A stretch of 64,000 bases of DNA from Planctomycetota bacterium (GCA_014238905.1 JABAAE010000009.1:234282-298281); one strand, 5' to 3'; positions 17,444-27,073 are shown, counted from the first letter of the stretch. Program-made: numbers and translations. The notes: generated by a model from the letters alone, not told the origin.

Positions 17444-18247
17444 ATGATTTCCAAACGCATTGCATTTTTTGATTTAAGCCTGTTTATTGCAGTTTTGACA
17501 TTTGCGTCCTCCTCCGCCATTTCGCAGGAATGGGGAAATCTCAAGGGACGATTTGTTGTCAAAGGAGCCGCTCCCGCACCCGTCAAAATCATTCCTGATA
17601 AAGATTTGGCTGCCTGTGAATTACCGATGTACTCCAGGCAATTGATCATTTCTAAGGATGGCGGACTGAAAAACGTTTGTATTTTCATGAAAAAGCCCTC
17701 CAAGCCTGTTCCGGTTCATCCCTCGTACGCAAAAGCTTTAGCGTCCGAAATCCTGCTGGACAATACAAAGTGCCGATTTCAACCGCATATTGTCGTCATG
17801 ACGACTGCCCAGAAACTACGAGTCAAAAACAGTGACAACGTGGGACACAACGCCAACGTCACGTCATTTAACGATGAGAATTCCCATAACCCAAACATTC
17901 CTGCTGGAAAATTTGTCGACTTGGACATGCCCAGTGTTGAGACACGGCCCATCAATGTCGCTTGTAACAGCCACGCCTGGATGAAGGCCTATGTTCTGGT
18001 TCGGAACGAGCCCTACATGGCCGTTTCCTCTGCAACTGGTGAATTCGAAATCAAGAACCTGCCAGCGGGCGAACATACTTTTCAGTTTTGGCAGGAGAAT
18101 GCAGGCTATCTGAGGAAGGCATCTTCTGGTGGTGAAATCATCAGTAAAGGGCGAGCTGGCTACGTGAAGCTTAATATTCAGGGAGGAAAAACGACAGATC
18201 TAGGTGAGATTACCATTCAATTGGACGATGTGTTGCCAAAGAACTAG
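17444..18247 (+). CDS. secreted cupredoxin-like protein with regulatory-like C-terminal domain
   Basis: A 267-residue protein with a signal peptide. The middle part resembles plastocyanin/methylamine-utilization type cupredoxins: a His in a GHNAN motif (His135), then CNSHAWM giving Cys174, His177 and Met180, which fits a type 1 copper site (H...C-x2-H-x2-M). The C-terminal ~70 residues (FEIKNLPAGEHTFQFWQE) match a carboxypeptidase-regulatory-like beta-sandwich. Start chosen at the ATG at 17444 because it gives the signal peptide and lies downstream of the -10 box. It precedes cytochrome c and oxidase genes, so a role as an electron carrier or copper protein for the oxidase is plausible but unproven. 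Confidence 0.72.
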   Translation: MISKRIAFFDLSLFIAVLTFASSSAISQEWGNLKGRFVVKGAAPAPVKIIPDKDLAACELPMYSRQLIISKDGGLKNVCIFMKKPSKPVPVHPSYAKALASEILLDNTKCRFQPHIVVMTTAQKLRVKNSDNVGHNANVTSFNDENSHNPNIPAGKFVDLDMPSVETRPINVACNSHAWMKAYVLVRNEPYMAVSSATGEFEIKNLPAGEHTFQFWQENAGYLRKASSGGEIISKGRAGYVKLNIQGGKTTDLGEITIQLDDVLPKN

Positions 18248-18332
18248 TCGCCGTTTTAAACAGTTCATTAACCTGATCTGGGCAAGCAATTTCAACGTGC
18301 CAAATTTTCAACGTGCCAATTATTTCTTTGTC

Positions 18333-18506
18333 ATGAAAATCCGCTTTCTACTGTTGGTCCTTGCTTTGTCGGCCCTGACAGGAGGGTGCTACAAACGGAC
18401 GGTTGTTCCGGGCTACAGTTCGAATGCAGCTGAAGTGAAAAAAATCCGACAACAACTCGGTGCAAGAACCATTGAAAAGGAATACATCAACGACGAAGAA
18501 GAATAG
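18333..18506 (+). CDS. small lipoprotein of unknown function
   Basis: A 57-residue protein with a signal peptide ending in a lipobox (LSALTGGC), followed by a short polar tail rich in Lys, Arg and Glu. No family recognised. It starts at the ATG at 18333; the frame upstream is open but not signal-like. It lies between the cupredoxin-like and diheme cytochrome genes of the respiratory cluster, with no strong Shine-Dalgarno. The upstream sequence contains a 16-base near-tandem duplication at 18290-18319. The context suggests an accessory to the oxidase, but nothing in the sequence shows its role. Confidence 0.7.
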   Translation: MKIRFLLLVLALSALTGGCYKRTVVPGYSSNAAEVKKIRQQLGARTIEKEYINDEEE

Positions 18507-18640
18507 CATCGAATCCAATTCAACTGAAACACGATGCCCGGGCTCTTCTTCAGTGTGTGATATTTTCCCGGTAGAAACGGTTAACTTCGGGTTCGACGTG
18601 AAACTCCACACCAGCCGGGCCATTCATTAACAAATTCATT

Positions 18641-19900
18641 ATGAAACGTCTTTTCAGTTTTCATTTGTGCATAGGTATTATTCTGTTTGCCGGCTGCGCT
18701 GAGCCACCAGCATTTCAGTTCAACGTCGTCGCCAAAAAGCAGGCCGAACAGGACCAGCCGTTTTCATCTCAGCAAATTGAAGATATCGCCAATGTTCTAA
18801 CCGCTTTTTTTGGCACCCCTGACCAACCGGCATTTCCAAACGTCCGGTCCTTTCACTTCCCTGAGGGCCTTGATTATGGAGAAGCATTCGCCGAAGTGGT
18901 CGATTTTCAAGACGTGATCAGAGCGGCTGGGCCAGTCCGATTTGATGAAAGCGGAAAAACCGCGGGGCTGTACAGAGAACATTGCTCTCATTGCCATGGA
19001 ATTTCAGGTGACGGCAGTGGACCAACGGCAGTCACCCTCACCCCCTATCCACGTGATTTTCGAAACGGTGTTTTCAAGTTCAAGTCGACCATCGGCAAAG
19101 CCAGACCGTCCAACGAAGACCTATACAACATTATCAATGATGGAATCCCTGGCACCGCAATGCCGGCTTTTAACGTTGCCATCACTCAAAGTGAGAAAAA
19201 AGCATTGGTGGACTATGTAAAGTACTTAAGCATCCGCGGTGAAATCGAACAGGTACTTTGGGACATCACTGCTTCATTGGAAGAAGATCAACGATTGCCG
19301 TTAGTTTTCCCAAGAGACTACGACGAGCTTGATGAAGAAGAAAAAGACGAACTCTACGGCTGGTTTGAAGAGGAAGGAATCCGAATAGAGAGCATTTTCA
19401 AGAGTTGGACGAAAGCCAGTAGCTCGCCGTCGATCAAGAGACCGACCGCGCCGCCGGAGTACTTTTCAGAAAGTCACGATGAACATGCCAATTTCTTAGC
19501 CAAAGGACGAGCGATCTTCAGTGGAAAATCGGGGGCATGCATTCAGTGCCATGGAGATACCGGTTACGGTGATGGCGAACTTGGCAACTATGACATCTGG
19601 AACCAATGGGCCAAAGGGAAAAACGACAAATATATCGCTGGCTTCGTCGACGCCGGCGTTTTGCCGCCAAGAACAATTTCTCCCCGGAATTTCCGCAATG
19701 GCGGATTTCGAGGCGGTCGAAATCCTCTCAATCTTTTTTACCGGATCAAAAACGGTATCCAGGGGTCCCAAATGCCTGGGGCTGCGACCCTGACCGACGA
19801 GGAGGTTTGGGCTTTAGTCGCTTACGTGAGGAATATTAAAAACGAAACCATCACCGGTGGACACCAGCAAAAACCGATCCATGACAAAAAGATTAACTAG
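18641..19900 (+). CDS. diheme cytochrome c lipoprotein
   Basis: A 419-residue lipoprotein (lipobox near LFAGC, Cys about 19). It has two cytochrome c heme sites, CSHCH at 115-119 and CIQCH at 300-304. After each comes the pattern of a c-domain with a Met ligand region: PGTAMPAF after the first and GSQMPG after the second. A linker of about 100 acidic residues separates the two domains. It lies 12 bases upstream of coxB, so it is the likely electron donor to the oxidase, replacing the fused cytochrome c domain seen in caa3-type CoxB proteins. It is not similar in length to single-heme CcoO-type subunits. Confidence 0.9.
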   Translation: MKRLFSFHLCIGIILFAGCAEPPAFQFNVVAKKQAEQDQPFSSQQIEDIANVLTAFFGTPDQPAFPNVRSFHFPEGLDYGEAFAEVVDFQDVIRAAGPVRFDESGKTAGLYREHCSHCHGISGDGSGPTAVTLTPYPRDFRNGVFKFKSTIGKARPSNEDLYNIINDGIPGTAMPAFNVAITQSEKKALVDYVKYLSIRGEIEQVLWDITASLEEDQRLPLVFPRDYDELDEEEKDELYGWFEEEGIRIESIFKSWTKASSSPSIKRPTAPPEYFSESHDEHANFLAKGRAIFSGKSGACIQCHGDTGYGDGELGNYDIWNQWAKGKNDKYIAGFVDAGVLPPRTISPRNFRNGGFRGGRNPLNLFYRIKNGIQGSQMPGAATLTDEEVWALVAYVRNIKNETITGGHQQKPIHDKKIN

Positions 19901-19912
19901 CAGGAATCAAGA

Positions 19913-20740
19913 ATGAATCGGTTTTGGAGCATACTTTTTTTTCTCGTCCCCATTCTGGGCGTTGGGGTCTGCTTCCTTTCGGCCTTTGATATAGCTCCAT
20001 TCCAAAACACTTGGTTACCTGCAGACATTTCTGAATCCGGCAAGGATATTGACCAGGCGTTCGTGGTGGTCATGTGGATCGTGGGAATTGTCTTCCTTGG
20101 AACCGGGCTCATACTCGGTTTCTCTCTCTGGGCCCATTCCTTTTCCATTGATCGAAAAGCGGAATACTCTCACGGAAATACCAAACTTGAAATCGCCTGG
20201 TCTATCATTCCCGGCATTATTTTGATCGCCATCTTCGTTTACCAGTCCTTTTACTGGGAAAAACAGAAAATCTATAATCCCCTGGAATTGCAGTCCGACG
20301 GAGACGTCACTCAGGTGCAGCCACTGGTTCGCGTTGTTGCAAGAAAATTCGGATGGAGCTTTCGTTATGCTGGTGTCGACGCCACGCTGGACACGGCAGA
20401 CGATTTCATTCTTGAAAATGAACTCTATTTGCCGGTGGATCGTTCGATTGTCCTGGAACTCGAGAGCGAGGATGTGTTACACAGTTTTTATCTCAGAAAT
20501 CTAAGAGTCAAGCAGGATATCATACCGGGAAAACGCCAACTGGTCTGGTTCTCCATAATAAGCAGCAAGGTCGAACAAGGAAAGATCTATGACATTCTCT
20601 GCGCTGAACTATGTGGATGGGGACACTCCCGTATGAATGGCCGACTTTATCCCTTGGCCAAAGAAAAATATCAGGTCTTTCTAGCGGAACAAAATGCTCT
20701 TCAGAATCAGGTCACAATGGGCGGGGGCAACACACCATGA
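19913..20740 (+). CDS. coxB: cytochrome c oxidase subunit II
   Basis: A 275-residue membrane-anchored subunit. Two N-terminal helices (about 5-27 and 41-66) are followed by a periplasmic cupredoxin domain. The CuA site is complete: His in EDVLHSFYL, then CAELCGWGHSRM, with both Cys, the bridging Glu, the second His and Met. It takes electrons from the upstream cytochrome. It has no fused heme c domain. Start ATG at 19913 with AGGA upstream. It overlaps coxA by four bases (ATGA). Confidence 0.95.
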   Translation: MNRFWSILFFLVPILGVGVCFLSAFDIAPFQNTWLPADISESGKDIDQAFVVVMWIVGIVFLGTGLILGFSLWAHSFSIDRKAEYSHGNTKLEIAWSIIPGIILIAIFVYQSFYWEKQKIYNPLELQSDGDVTQVQPLVRVVARKFGWSFRYAGVDATLDTADDFILENELYLPVDRSIVLELESEDVLHSFYLRNLRVKQDIIPGKRQLVWFSIISSKVEQGKIYDILCAELCGWGHSRMNGRLYPLAKEKYQVFLAEQNALQNQVTMGGGNTP

Positions 20741-22587
20741 ATGACGCTTCCTCGCATGGCGATAAACAGTCCTTTTTATGGCGGTATGTTTTTTCGCGTG
20801 ATCATAAGGTAATCGGCACCCAGTTTCTGTTTTCAACCTTGATCTGGTTTGCCGCAGGTGGAATTCTGGCGATCGCGTTGCGGATTCAATTGGCTTGGCC
20901 ATGGACCAGCATGCCCTACTTTGGCAACGAGTTGTTCGCCACTGAGGGAGGGCAAATATCACCCGATTTTTACAACATGCTGTTTACGATGCACGCATCA
21001 ATCATGATTTTTTTCGTGATCATCCCCATTCTCGCTGGTGCCTTTGGGAACATCCTGATCCCTCTCATGATTGGCGCCGATGACATGGCATTTCCAACAT
21101 TAAACATGCTTAGCTACTGGGTCATGTGGCCAGCCTTCATTTTCATGGGATTAAGTTTTGGGACGCCAACTTTCGGACCCGGATTTGGTTGGACCGCAAA
21201 TCCACCGATGACCGAAGGACCAGCTTTGACCTTCTGGTTGTTGGCGTTAATCTGCGTCGGAATCAGTTCGATGATGGGTTCGGTCAATTATCTCACCACC
21301 ATTATTCAAATGCGTGCTCCGGGGATGACAATGTTTCGGCTGCCCATGACCATTTGGGGCATGTTTGTCACTGCGATTCTTCAGGCATTCGCTCTGCCGG
21401 TTCTCACTGCTGCACTCAGCATGCAACTGGCGGATAACGTCTTGGGGACCGGGTTTTTCCGACCAGAAAGTGCCGCCTCTTCGGGAGGGGGTGAACCACT
21501 GATGTGGCAACATCTATTTTGGTTTTACTCCCATCCGGCGGTCTACATCATGATTCTCCCGGCGATGGGTATGGTGTCGGATATCATTAGCTGCTTCGCT
21601 AGAAAACCGCTTTTTGGATACAAGCCAATGATCTACTCCATTTCGGGTATTGCCGGTTTGGGCTTCATCGTCTGGGGACACCACATGTTTATTTCCGGCA
21701 TGAATCCGTGGCTGGGAACAACGTTTGCGCTTTCGACAATTTTGATTGCGCTTCCAAGTGCCGTAAAGGTCTTCAACTGGCTGGGCACGCTTTGGAATGG
21801 CAATCTTCAGCTGACCAGTCCCATGTTGTTTGCGATTTCGTTTGTTTCGATGTTCATCATTGGCGGACTTTCGGGGATTCCGATCGCATCGCCATTAATT
21901 GATATTCCTTTGCATGACACCTACTTTATCGTCGCTCATATTCATTACGTATTGTTTGCCGGTACCGTTATGGGAGTCTTTGCGGGAATATACTTCTGGT
22001 ATCCAAAACTCTTTGGTCGAATGATGAACGAAACTTTGGGAAAAATACACTTCCTGCTGACTTTTGTTTCCCTGAACGCAACGTTCTTTCTCATGCACGT
22101 CCTCGGATGGATGGGAGTCCCGAGGCGTTACGCATCGTTTCAGTCCCTCAAACAACAAATTGACGAAGGGGCTCAGCAACTGGAATTAGCAGCGTCCAAT
22201 GGAGTGGACAAGATCTTCGTTATGGCAAAAGACTATGACGCGATCGTTTGGATCAATGAGTTCATTACCTATTCAGCGATCGCTCTTGGCATTGTGCAGG
22301 TCTTTTTCGTTGTCAACTTCTTCGGCAGTCTTCTTTGGGGTAAACGAGCTGGTCGCAATCCATGGAATGCCAATACGCTCGAATGGACCACCCCTAGCCC
22401 ACCCGGGCACGGGAATTTTGATTTCCAGCCTACCGTTCACCGAGGACCCTATGAATACAGCCACCCCGAATCGGAAAAAGACTTCCTCTTACAAACCGAT
22501 CCTCCACTTGCCCCCCCCCATCCCGATGAAGAGACCGCTACATTGGTAGATCCAACCGGTTCGATGCCTGCCGGAGAGAACAAATGA
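20737..22587 (+). CDS. coxA: cytochrome c oxidase subunit I, A2 type
   Basis: A 616-residue heme-copper oxygen reductase catalytic subunit. The conserved His ligands are visible in TMHASIMIFFV, in WFYSHPAVYIMILPA with the Tyr of the cross-linked pair context, in GHHMFISGM, and in HDTYFIVAHIHYV. The YSHPAVY segment, in place of the GHPEVY of A1 oxidases, is the established signature of A2-type (caa3-like) enzymes. In these Tyr-Ser takes over the role of the K/D channel Glu. Start set at the ATG at 20737, overlapping coxB by ATGA; the longer open frame upstream overlaps coxB. The C-terminal tail is extended and Pro-rich. Confidence 0.96.
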   Translation: MNDASSHGDKQSFLWRYVFSRDHKVIGTQFLFSTLIWFAAGGILAIALRIQLAWPWTSMPYFGNELFATEGGQISPDFYNMLFTMHASIMIFFVIIPILAGAFGNILIPLMIGADDMAFPTLNMLSYWVMWPAFIFMGLSFGTPTFGPGFGWTANPPMTEGPALTFWLLALICVGISSMMGSVNYLTTIIQMRAPGMTMFRLPMTIWGMFVTAILQAFALPVLTAALSMQLADNVLGTGFFRPESAASSGGGEPLMWQHLFWFYSHPAVYIMILPAMGMVSDIISCFARKPLFGYKPMIYSISGIAGLGFIVWGHHMFISGMNPWLGTTFALSTILIALPSAVKVFNWLGTLWNGNLQLTSPMLFAISFVSMFIIGGLSGIPIASPLIDIPLHDTYFIVAHIHYVLFAGTVMGVFAGIYFWYPKLFGRMMNETLGKIHFLLTFVSLNATFFLMHVLGWMGVPRRYASFQSLKQQIDEGAQQLELAASNGVDKIFVMAKDYDAIVWINEFITYSAIALGIVQVFFVVNFFGSLLWGKRAGRNPWNANTLEWTTPSPPGHGNFDFQPTVHRGPYEYSHPESEKDFLLQTDPPLAPPHPDEETATLVDPTGSMPAGENK

Positions 22588-23486
22588 CCACACTTGTCCA
22601 GGCTGAGAAAGTAAATCAAACCACCATGGCAAAATTCAGGTATTTCGTAGAACTAACAAAGCCTCGGATTACCGTAATGGTGCTGATTACCGTCGGAATC
22701 GCGGGATACGTCGCCGCACCCGGACAGGCAACTGTCCCTCAGATTATCAACGCCATTATCGGGACACTTTTTATCGCTGCCAGCGGTGCCGCATCCAACA
22801 TGTATGTTGAACGGTACACCGACTTTCTGATGAGTCGTACAGCCAAACGCCCTCTTCCTGCACACAAACTGACCTCTAACGAGGTCGCCATCTTCGGGGC
22901 GATTACGCTGGGTGCCGGGATCAGCTTCCTCTTTTTACAAGTGAGTATCCTGGCCGCTATTCTGGGGTTAACAACATGGGTTTTGTACGTGCTGGTCTAT
23001 ACGCCGATGAAAGTCAAAACCTGGACCAATACCATCGTGGGCGCAATCGCCGGCGCTATGCCTATTTTGATCGGGGCAGCAGCGACGACAAATTTCTTGA
23101 ATTTCCAATCCTGGATGTTTTTTGGTGTTTTGTTTTTTTGGCAATTCCCACACTTTATGGCTATCGCCTGGATGTTCCGGAAAGACTATGAAAAAAGCAA
23201 TCTGGTCATGCTGACGGTGACGGACAAATCAGGACGCCAGTCGGGGTGGCTCGCCGTTGGAACGGCGATCGCCATGTATTTTGTCTGCCTACCTTTGGTC
23301 ATTAATATTGAAGGGTTTTCCTCCCAACTTGTCTTCATAGTCATTTCCACCTCGCTTTGTACGATGTACCTTTTACCCTCGTTAGCCTATTTAAAAAATC
23401 GAAACGACCAAACGGCCAAGAAACTTTTGCGAGCTTCCATTATCTTCCTCCCGCTTTTCATGATCACCCTGGCTTGTTGCCAATGA
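22584..23486 (+). CDS. ctaB: protoheme IX farnesyltransferase
   Basis: A 300-residue UbiA-type prenyltransferase that converts heme B to heme O, the precursor of the heme a used by the oxidase. Visible signatures: LTKPRITVMVLIT in helix 1, the Asp-rich motif with YVERYTDFLMSRTAKRPLP, and VYTPMKVKTWTNT. There are about seven to nine hydrophobic helices. It overlaps coxA by ATGA. No ctaA (heme A synthase) is seen in the window. Confidence 0.95.
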   Translation: MTTLVQAEKVNQTTMAKFRYFVELTKPRITVMVLITVGIAGYVAAPGQATVPQIINAIIGTLFIAASGAASNMYVERYTDFLMSRTAKRPLPAHKLTSNEVAIFGAITLGAGISFLFLQVSILAAILGLTTWVLYVLVYTPMKVKTWTNTIVGAIAGAMPILIGAAATTNFLNFQSWMFFGVLFFWQFPHFMAIAWMFRKDYEKSNLVMLTVTDKSGRQSGWLAVGTAIAMYFVCLPLVINIEGFSSQLVFIVISTSLCTMYLLPSLAYLKNRNDQTAKKLLRASIIFLPLFMITLACCQ

Positions 23487-23632
23487 AAATGACACAACCA
23501 AAATCCAATACGATGAGATGGAAAGTCCCCAGCAAGCAGTCGCTGTTTACGGGAACTCTCTGCTGCAAACAGATTAACGACATGTCGACTGCCGAGACCC
23601 CGTTGAAGGAAATCTCTTTATGCCCGATCTGA
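23483..23632 (+). CDS. possible small ORF between ctaB and coxC
   Basis: An open frame for a 49-residue polar protein starting at an ATG that overlaps the ctaB stop (ATGA) and ending 13 bases inside the coxC start region. Overlapping starts are usual in this cluster, but the predicted peptide has no recognised motif or hydrophobic segment. It may be a chance frame in a 133-base spacer. Confidence 0.25.
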   Translation: MKMTQPKSNTMRWKVPSKQSLFTGTLCCKQINDMSTAETPLKEISLCPI

Positions 23633-24861
23633 AGGAAACAGATGAACCTTCAACGAGGAAAGATCACTTCCAATTGGAGTATCAACCCGGATTGCCGATA
23701 CCCAACGGCAAGCTCTGTGTTTGGCTGTTCCTGTCAACTGAAATCATGTTTTTTTCAGCCCTGATTGGATCCTACATCGTCCTTCGGTTCGGCGCTCCCT
23801 CGGGGTCATGGCCAACGCCCCATGACGTTCACCTTGTCGAGTGGATCGGCGCGATCAACACATTTGTTTTGATATGTTCCAGCTTCACAATCGTCCTGTC
23901 GATCGAAGCGGCCAAACAGAACAAATCCGGGACGGCAAAAAAATGGTTATTCTTGACGTTTCTACTGGGAGCCGTTTTTCTTGGTGTTAAAGCCTACGAA
24001 TATAATTCCAAATTTTCTTATGGCATTTATCCTCGTGCTCCCCGCAGCCGAATGTATGACAAACCGGATTTGCAATACCTATCGGCGTTACAACTTTACT
24101 GCAAGCAAACTGCAAAAAAGATGCAAGAGGAGAACAAGGCTCCAGAAAAACTTGTGATACTGAAAGAAGTCCAGACTCATCTTGTTGACTGGACCGCCAG
24201 GAAAATCGGTCAAACCGATCGAACGGCTCAACAATCACTAGCGTTGAAACTGCTGACCTACCAAATCAACGGCAATCACCGTTACGAAGAGGATGCCAAA
24301 CTGTTTTTGAAATTCGAAACCGAAGAAATAGAATCCAAGCTCATCGAAATTAATCAAAATCTACTTCCAGCCAAAAGCCAACTCCAAGAGCATAACGTCG
24401 AGCTACAAGCCATTGATGCAAACCTTGCAGCATTGGCCAAAATCGACATGAAAACAGAGATTCAAAACAAAGAAAATTCCGATTTAAATCAAAGGAAGGC
24501 GGAGGTCGGGGAACTGAAGATATCGATTGAAAACAGGATCGCTGATCTGGAAAAAGAAAAGCTTGCCATCCAGGGCCGACTCGATTTCTTTGCTAAACAT
24601 GACCTCGGGACCCCGCTGGAAGAAAAGTTCCATCTTGACCTGCCGTTTGTTCTGCCCAGCGGAAACATGTGGGCCAATACTTACTTTTTACTCACTGGAT
24701 TTCACGCACTGCACGTACTGATTGGATTAATAGCTTTTTTGATAATTCTTACCTTGCAGCTTGGAACCGCTCGAGCCGGCTTAATAGAAAACATCGGTCT
24801 ATATTGGCACTTCGTCGATTTGGTCTGGATTTTTCTTTTTCCGCTTCTGTACCTGTTTTGA
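23620..24861 (+). CDS. coxC: cytochrome c oxidase subunit III with large coiled-coil insert
   Basis: A 413-residue subunit III. Normal elements are [22 protein letters not shown] in helix 1, further helices at about 75-95 and 108-124, and the C-terminal [17 protein letters not shown] and [13 protein letters not shown] segments. Usual length is about 200 residues. Between the third helix (ending [11 protein letters not shown]) and TYFLLTG lies an insert at about residues 131-347. It is highly charged and contains a likely coiled coil (about 234-325, many Glu/Lys/Gln with heptad-like Leu/Ile). The insert would lie on one face of the membrane. It overlaps the small upstream ORF and is followed by coxD. 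Confidence 0.92.
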   Translation: MPDLKETDEPSTRKDHFQLEYQPGLPIPNGKLCVWLFLSTEIMFFSALIGSYIVLRFGAPSGSWPTPHDVHLVEWIGAINTFVLICSSFTIVLSIEAAKQNKSGTAKKWLFLTFLLGAVFLGVKAYEYNSKFSYGIYPRAPRSRMYDKPDLQYLSALQLYCKQTAKKMQEENKAPEKLVILKEVQTHLVDWTARKIGQTDRTAQQSLALKLLTYQINGNHRYEEDAKLFLKFETEEIESKLIEINQNLLPAKSQLQEHNVELQAIDANLAALAKIDMKTEIQNKENSDLNQRKAEVGELKISIENRIADLEKEKLAIQGRLDFFAKHDLGTPLEEKFHLDLPFVLPSGNMWANTYFLLTGFHALHVLIGLIAFLIILTLQLGTARAGLIENIGLYWHFVDLVWIFLFPLLYLF

Positions 24862-24900
24862 TTAGCATTCAGCCACATCGCGATGGTTTTGGGAGAAACA

Positions 24901-25323
24901 ATGAGTGACAGCCATTACGTCAATCGGACCAAGCTATTTTCGATTGTTTTTTTTCTTTTGGTCGGACTAACGGCGATTTCGTTTGCAGTAGCTGGGTCAG
25001 CGTTGATGGATCAACCCGTACGTGGTTGGACAGCGATGATGGTTATTTCTTGTGCCAAAGCCCTCTTGGTCATTATTTTCTTCATGCATCTAAAATGGGA
25101 AAGCACTTGGAAATACGTCCTAACCATTCCGGCAGCGGTCATGAGCACATTGCTTGTTCTGATACTGATACCTGATATAGGAAACAGAACCGACGACTAC
25201 GCTCCAACACGGCAAAAATTCGCTGCTTCTGATTTAAATTCGCACCAATCTTTGGATGACACCGACGCCATACATCACGGACCTTTTTCCAACCAAGACC
25301 AACCCCGTCATGGCTCCAACTAA
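24901..25323 (+). CDS. cytochrome c oxidase subunit IV family protein
   Basis: A 140-residue protein with three hydrophobic segments (about 15-35, 45-65, 72-92) and the short FFMHLKWESTWKYV stretch that is characteristic of bacterial subunit IV (CtaF/CoxD) proteins. Start placed at the ATG at 24901; the track frame from 24883 would add six residues. The C-terminal tail is hydrophilic. It follows coxC and overlaps the start of the Sco gene by about 14 bases. Confidence 0.85.
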   Translation: MSDSHYVNRTKLFSIVFFLLVGLTAISFAVAGSALMDQPVRGWTAMMVISCAKALLVIIFFMHLKWESTWKYVLTIPAAVMSTLLVLILIPDIGNRTDDYAPTRQKFAASDLNSHQSLDDTDAIHHGPFSNQDQPRHGSN

Positions 25324-26614
25324 TTTTATGACAACGACTCGTTTTCGTTTGATAGGCAAAAAGGTTCTAACCGACACCGGTTTATTGATCGTCCTTGCCA
25401 ATTTGCTAATCGTTTTTTCGATCGGCTGCGGCCGCAAGGAAAAGCAATCCGCTGCAAATGCATCACAGGCGTTCGCTGTCGGCAGCAATATCCAGCAGTA
25501 TAAATATTCAGAATTACACGAGGTTGAAGATTTCCAATTAACCGATCGTTATGGAAAGCTATTTGACAAATCCAGCCTCTCCGGCAAAGTCTGGATCGCC
25601 AGTTTTTTCTTTTCAAACTGCAAATTCGAATGCAGCGCCCAAAACAATACGCTTCGCGATCAGGTTCATGAAAAACTCTTGGGCACCGATTGCACCATTG
25701 TAAGTTTCACCTGCGATCCACAGAATGACACGCCGGAAGTTCTTGCCGATTACGCGAAAGAATTTGTCGTATCAGATGAAAAGTGGAAATTCCTGACGGG
25801 AGACCTAAAAAAAATCCAGGAGGTTGGCGCCAACAGTTTTAAAGTGGTGGTCGATCCATCCACTCATACCAAACGTCTGTTAGTTGTTGACAAATGGGGA
25901 AAATTCCGAGATTCCTTTGAATGGAAAGACGACAAGGATCTTAGACGTCTTATCAAGACAACACGCATCCTATTGAAAGAATCAGCCCCACCGGATGCCG
26001 ATGAGATAGTCTATACTCGGGCCCTGCCGAGTGATGTCTTCGTGAACAGCAACCAATCCGCCACAACAACGGAGACAGAACAGCCTGCTCCGCAAAACAA
26101 CAAGACAACTCCACAAAGCTGGAAATCGAAGGATTGGATCGATGCTTTCGAGCTAAAAAACTCACGGGGCGAGACCTTTCGGTCCAGTGACATGTTGGGA
26201 AAAGTCTGGGTCACCAATTTCTTCTTTTCCAATTGCACAGGCGCTTGCCCCAGACTTCTATTTGGGATCAAGGATTTGCGGGAGAAAATCGGAGATCGTG
26301 ACATTACTTTTGTCAGCATCAGCAACGACCCACAAACCGATACCGTCGAGGTCCTCAAAGAATATTCGGCCAGGTATCGGGATGATGAAAAATGGCAATT
26401 CCTCACCGGTGAGGAACAACTATACATACGGCGAATTGGATCGGAGTTCTTCAAGGTCAACGCTGGAAGCGGTGAAACTCATTCTGAGAAGTTGACCGTG
26501 ATTGACAAATGGGGGAAACCCCGCGGATCATTCAGTTATGACGATCAGAAACAATTGATTCAAATGCGGTTGCTAATGGACACATTACTCTCTGAAAAAG
26601 AAACCCCAAAATAA
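25310..26614 (+). CDS. tandem SCO1/SenC copper chaperone lipoprotein
   Basis: A 434-residue lipoprotein (lipobox IVFSIGC, Cys40) made of two Sco thioredoxin-like domains. Domain 1 (about 62-220) has the Cu-binding pair CKFEC (Cys104, Cys108) and a His-containing DPSTHTKRLLVVDKWG. Domain 2 (about 265-420) has CTGAC (Cys309, Cys313) and GSGETHSEKLTVIDKWG. Both domains retain Cys pair and His, so both could bind copper. Sco proteins deliver copper to CuA of CoxB. Ordinary Sco is a single domain of about 200 residues. Start ATG at 25310 (alternative 25328), overlapping coxD. The next gene begins at the ATAATG overlap. Confidence 0.9.
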   Translation: MAPTNFMTTTRFRLIGKKVLTDTGLLIVLANLLIVFSIGCGRKEKQSAANASQAFAVGSNIQQYKYSELHEVEDFQLTDRYGKLFDKSSLSGKVWIASFFFSNCKFECSAQNNTLRDQVHEKLLGTDCTIVSFTCDPQNDTPEVLADYAKEFVVSDEKWKFLTGDLKKIQEVGANSFKVVVDPSTHTKRLLVVDKWGKFRDSFEWKDDKDLRRLIKTTRILLKESAPPDADEIVYTRALPSDVFVNSNQSATTTETEQPAPQNNKTTPQSWKSKDWIDAFELKNSRGETFRSSDMLGKVWVTNFFFSNCTGACPRLLFGIKDLREKIGDRDITFVSISNDPQTDTVEVLKEYSARYRDDEKWQFLTGEEQLYIRRIGSEFFKVNAGSGETHSEKLTVIDKWGKPRGSFSYDDQKQLIQMRLLMDTLLSEKETPK

Positions 26615-27072
26615 TGATTGACACGCTACTATTGGCGGAGGCCACATTGGCCCATATTACCGCATCCTTCAACGCGTTGAGTGGCATCCTTCTGGTAGCT
26701 GCCGTAATCGCCATTAAGAACAAACATGAAAAGCTACACCGCAATCTGATGTTTGCGGCCTTTGGAATGTCGGCAGCTTTCTTGTTTACTTATCTATTAC
26801 GTTACTATCTGGAAGGCAATAAAGGATTTCCCGAGGAGTATGGCAACGTAATGTATTTTTATTACACCCTGCTGATTAGCCATATATTACTTGCCATGTC
26901 GGTACCCGTACTGGCCATCATTTCAATTTTCCATGGACTGAAGGACAATCGGGACGCTCACCGAAAAATCGTTAAACTCGCTTTTCCGATTTGGTTATAC
27001 GTTTCGGTCACAGGCATCATGGTTTACTTTATGCTTTACTGGATCTACATCCCGATTCCCGAGGGAGCATGA
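26614..27072 (+). CDS. DUF420 membrane protein
   Basis: A 152-residue protein with four hydrophobic helices (about 17-35, 48-66, 84-106, 124-144) and conserved His residues in AHITASFNA and KLHRNLMF. DUF420 (CtaM-like) proteins are frequently encoded with heme-copper oxidases and in Bacillus are needed for oxidase assembly; the role here is inferred. It starts within one base of the Sco stop (TAATG). Confidence 0.88.
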   Translation: MIDTLLLAEATLAHITASFNALSGILLVAAVIAIKNKHEKLHRNLMFAAFGMSAAFLFTYLLRYYLEGNKGFPEEYGNVMYFYYTLLISHILLAMSVPVLAIISIFHGLKDNRDAHRKIVKLAFPIWLYVSVTGIMVYFMLYWIYIPIPEGA

Positions 27073-27073
27073 C

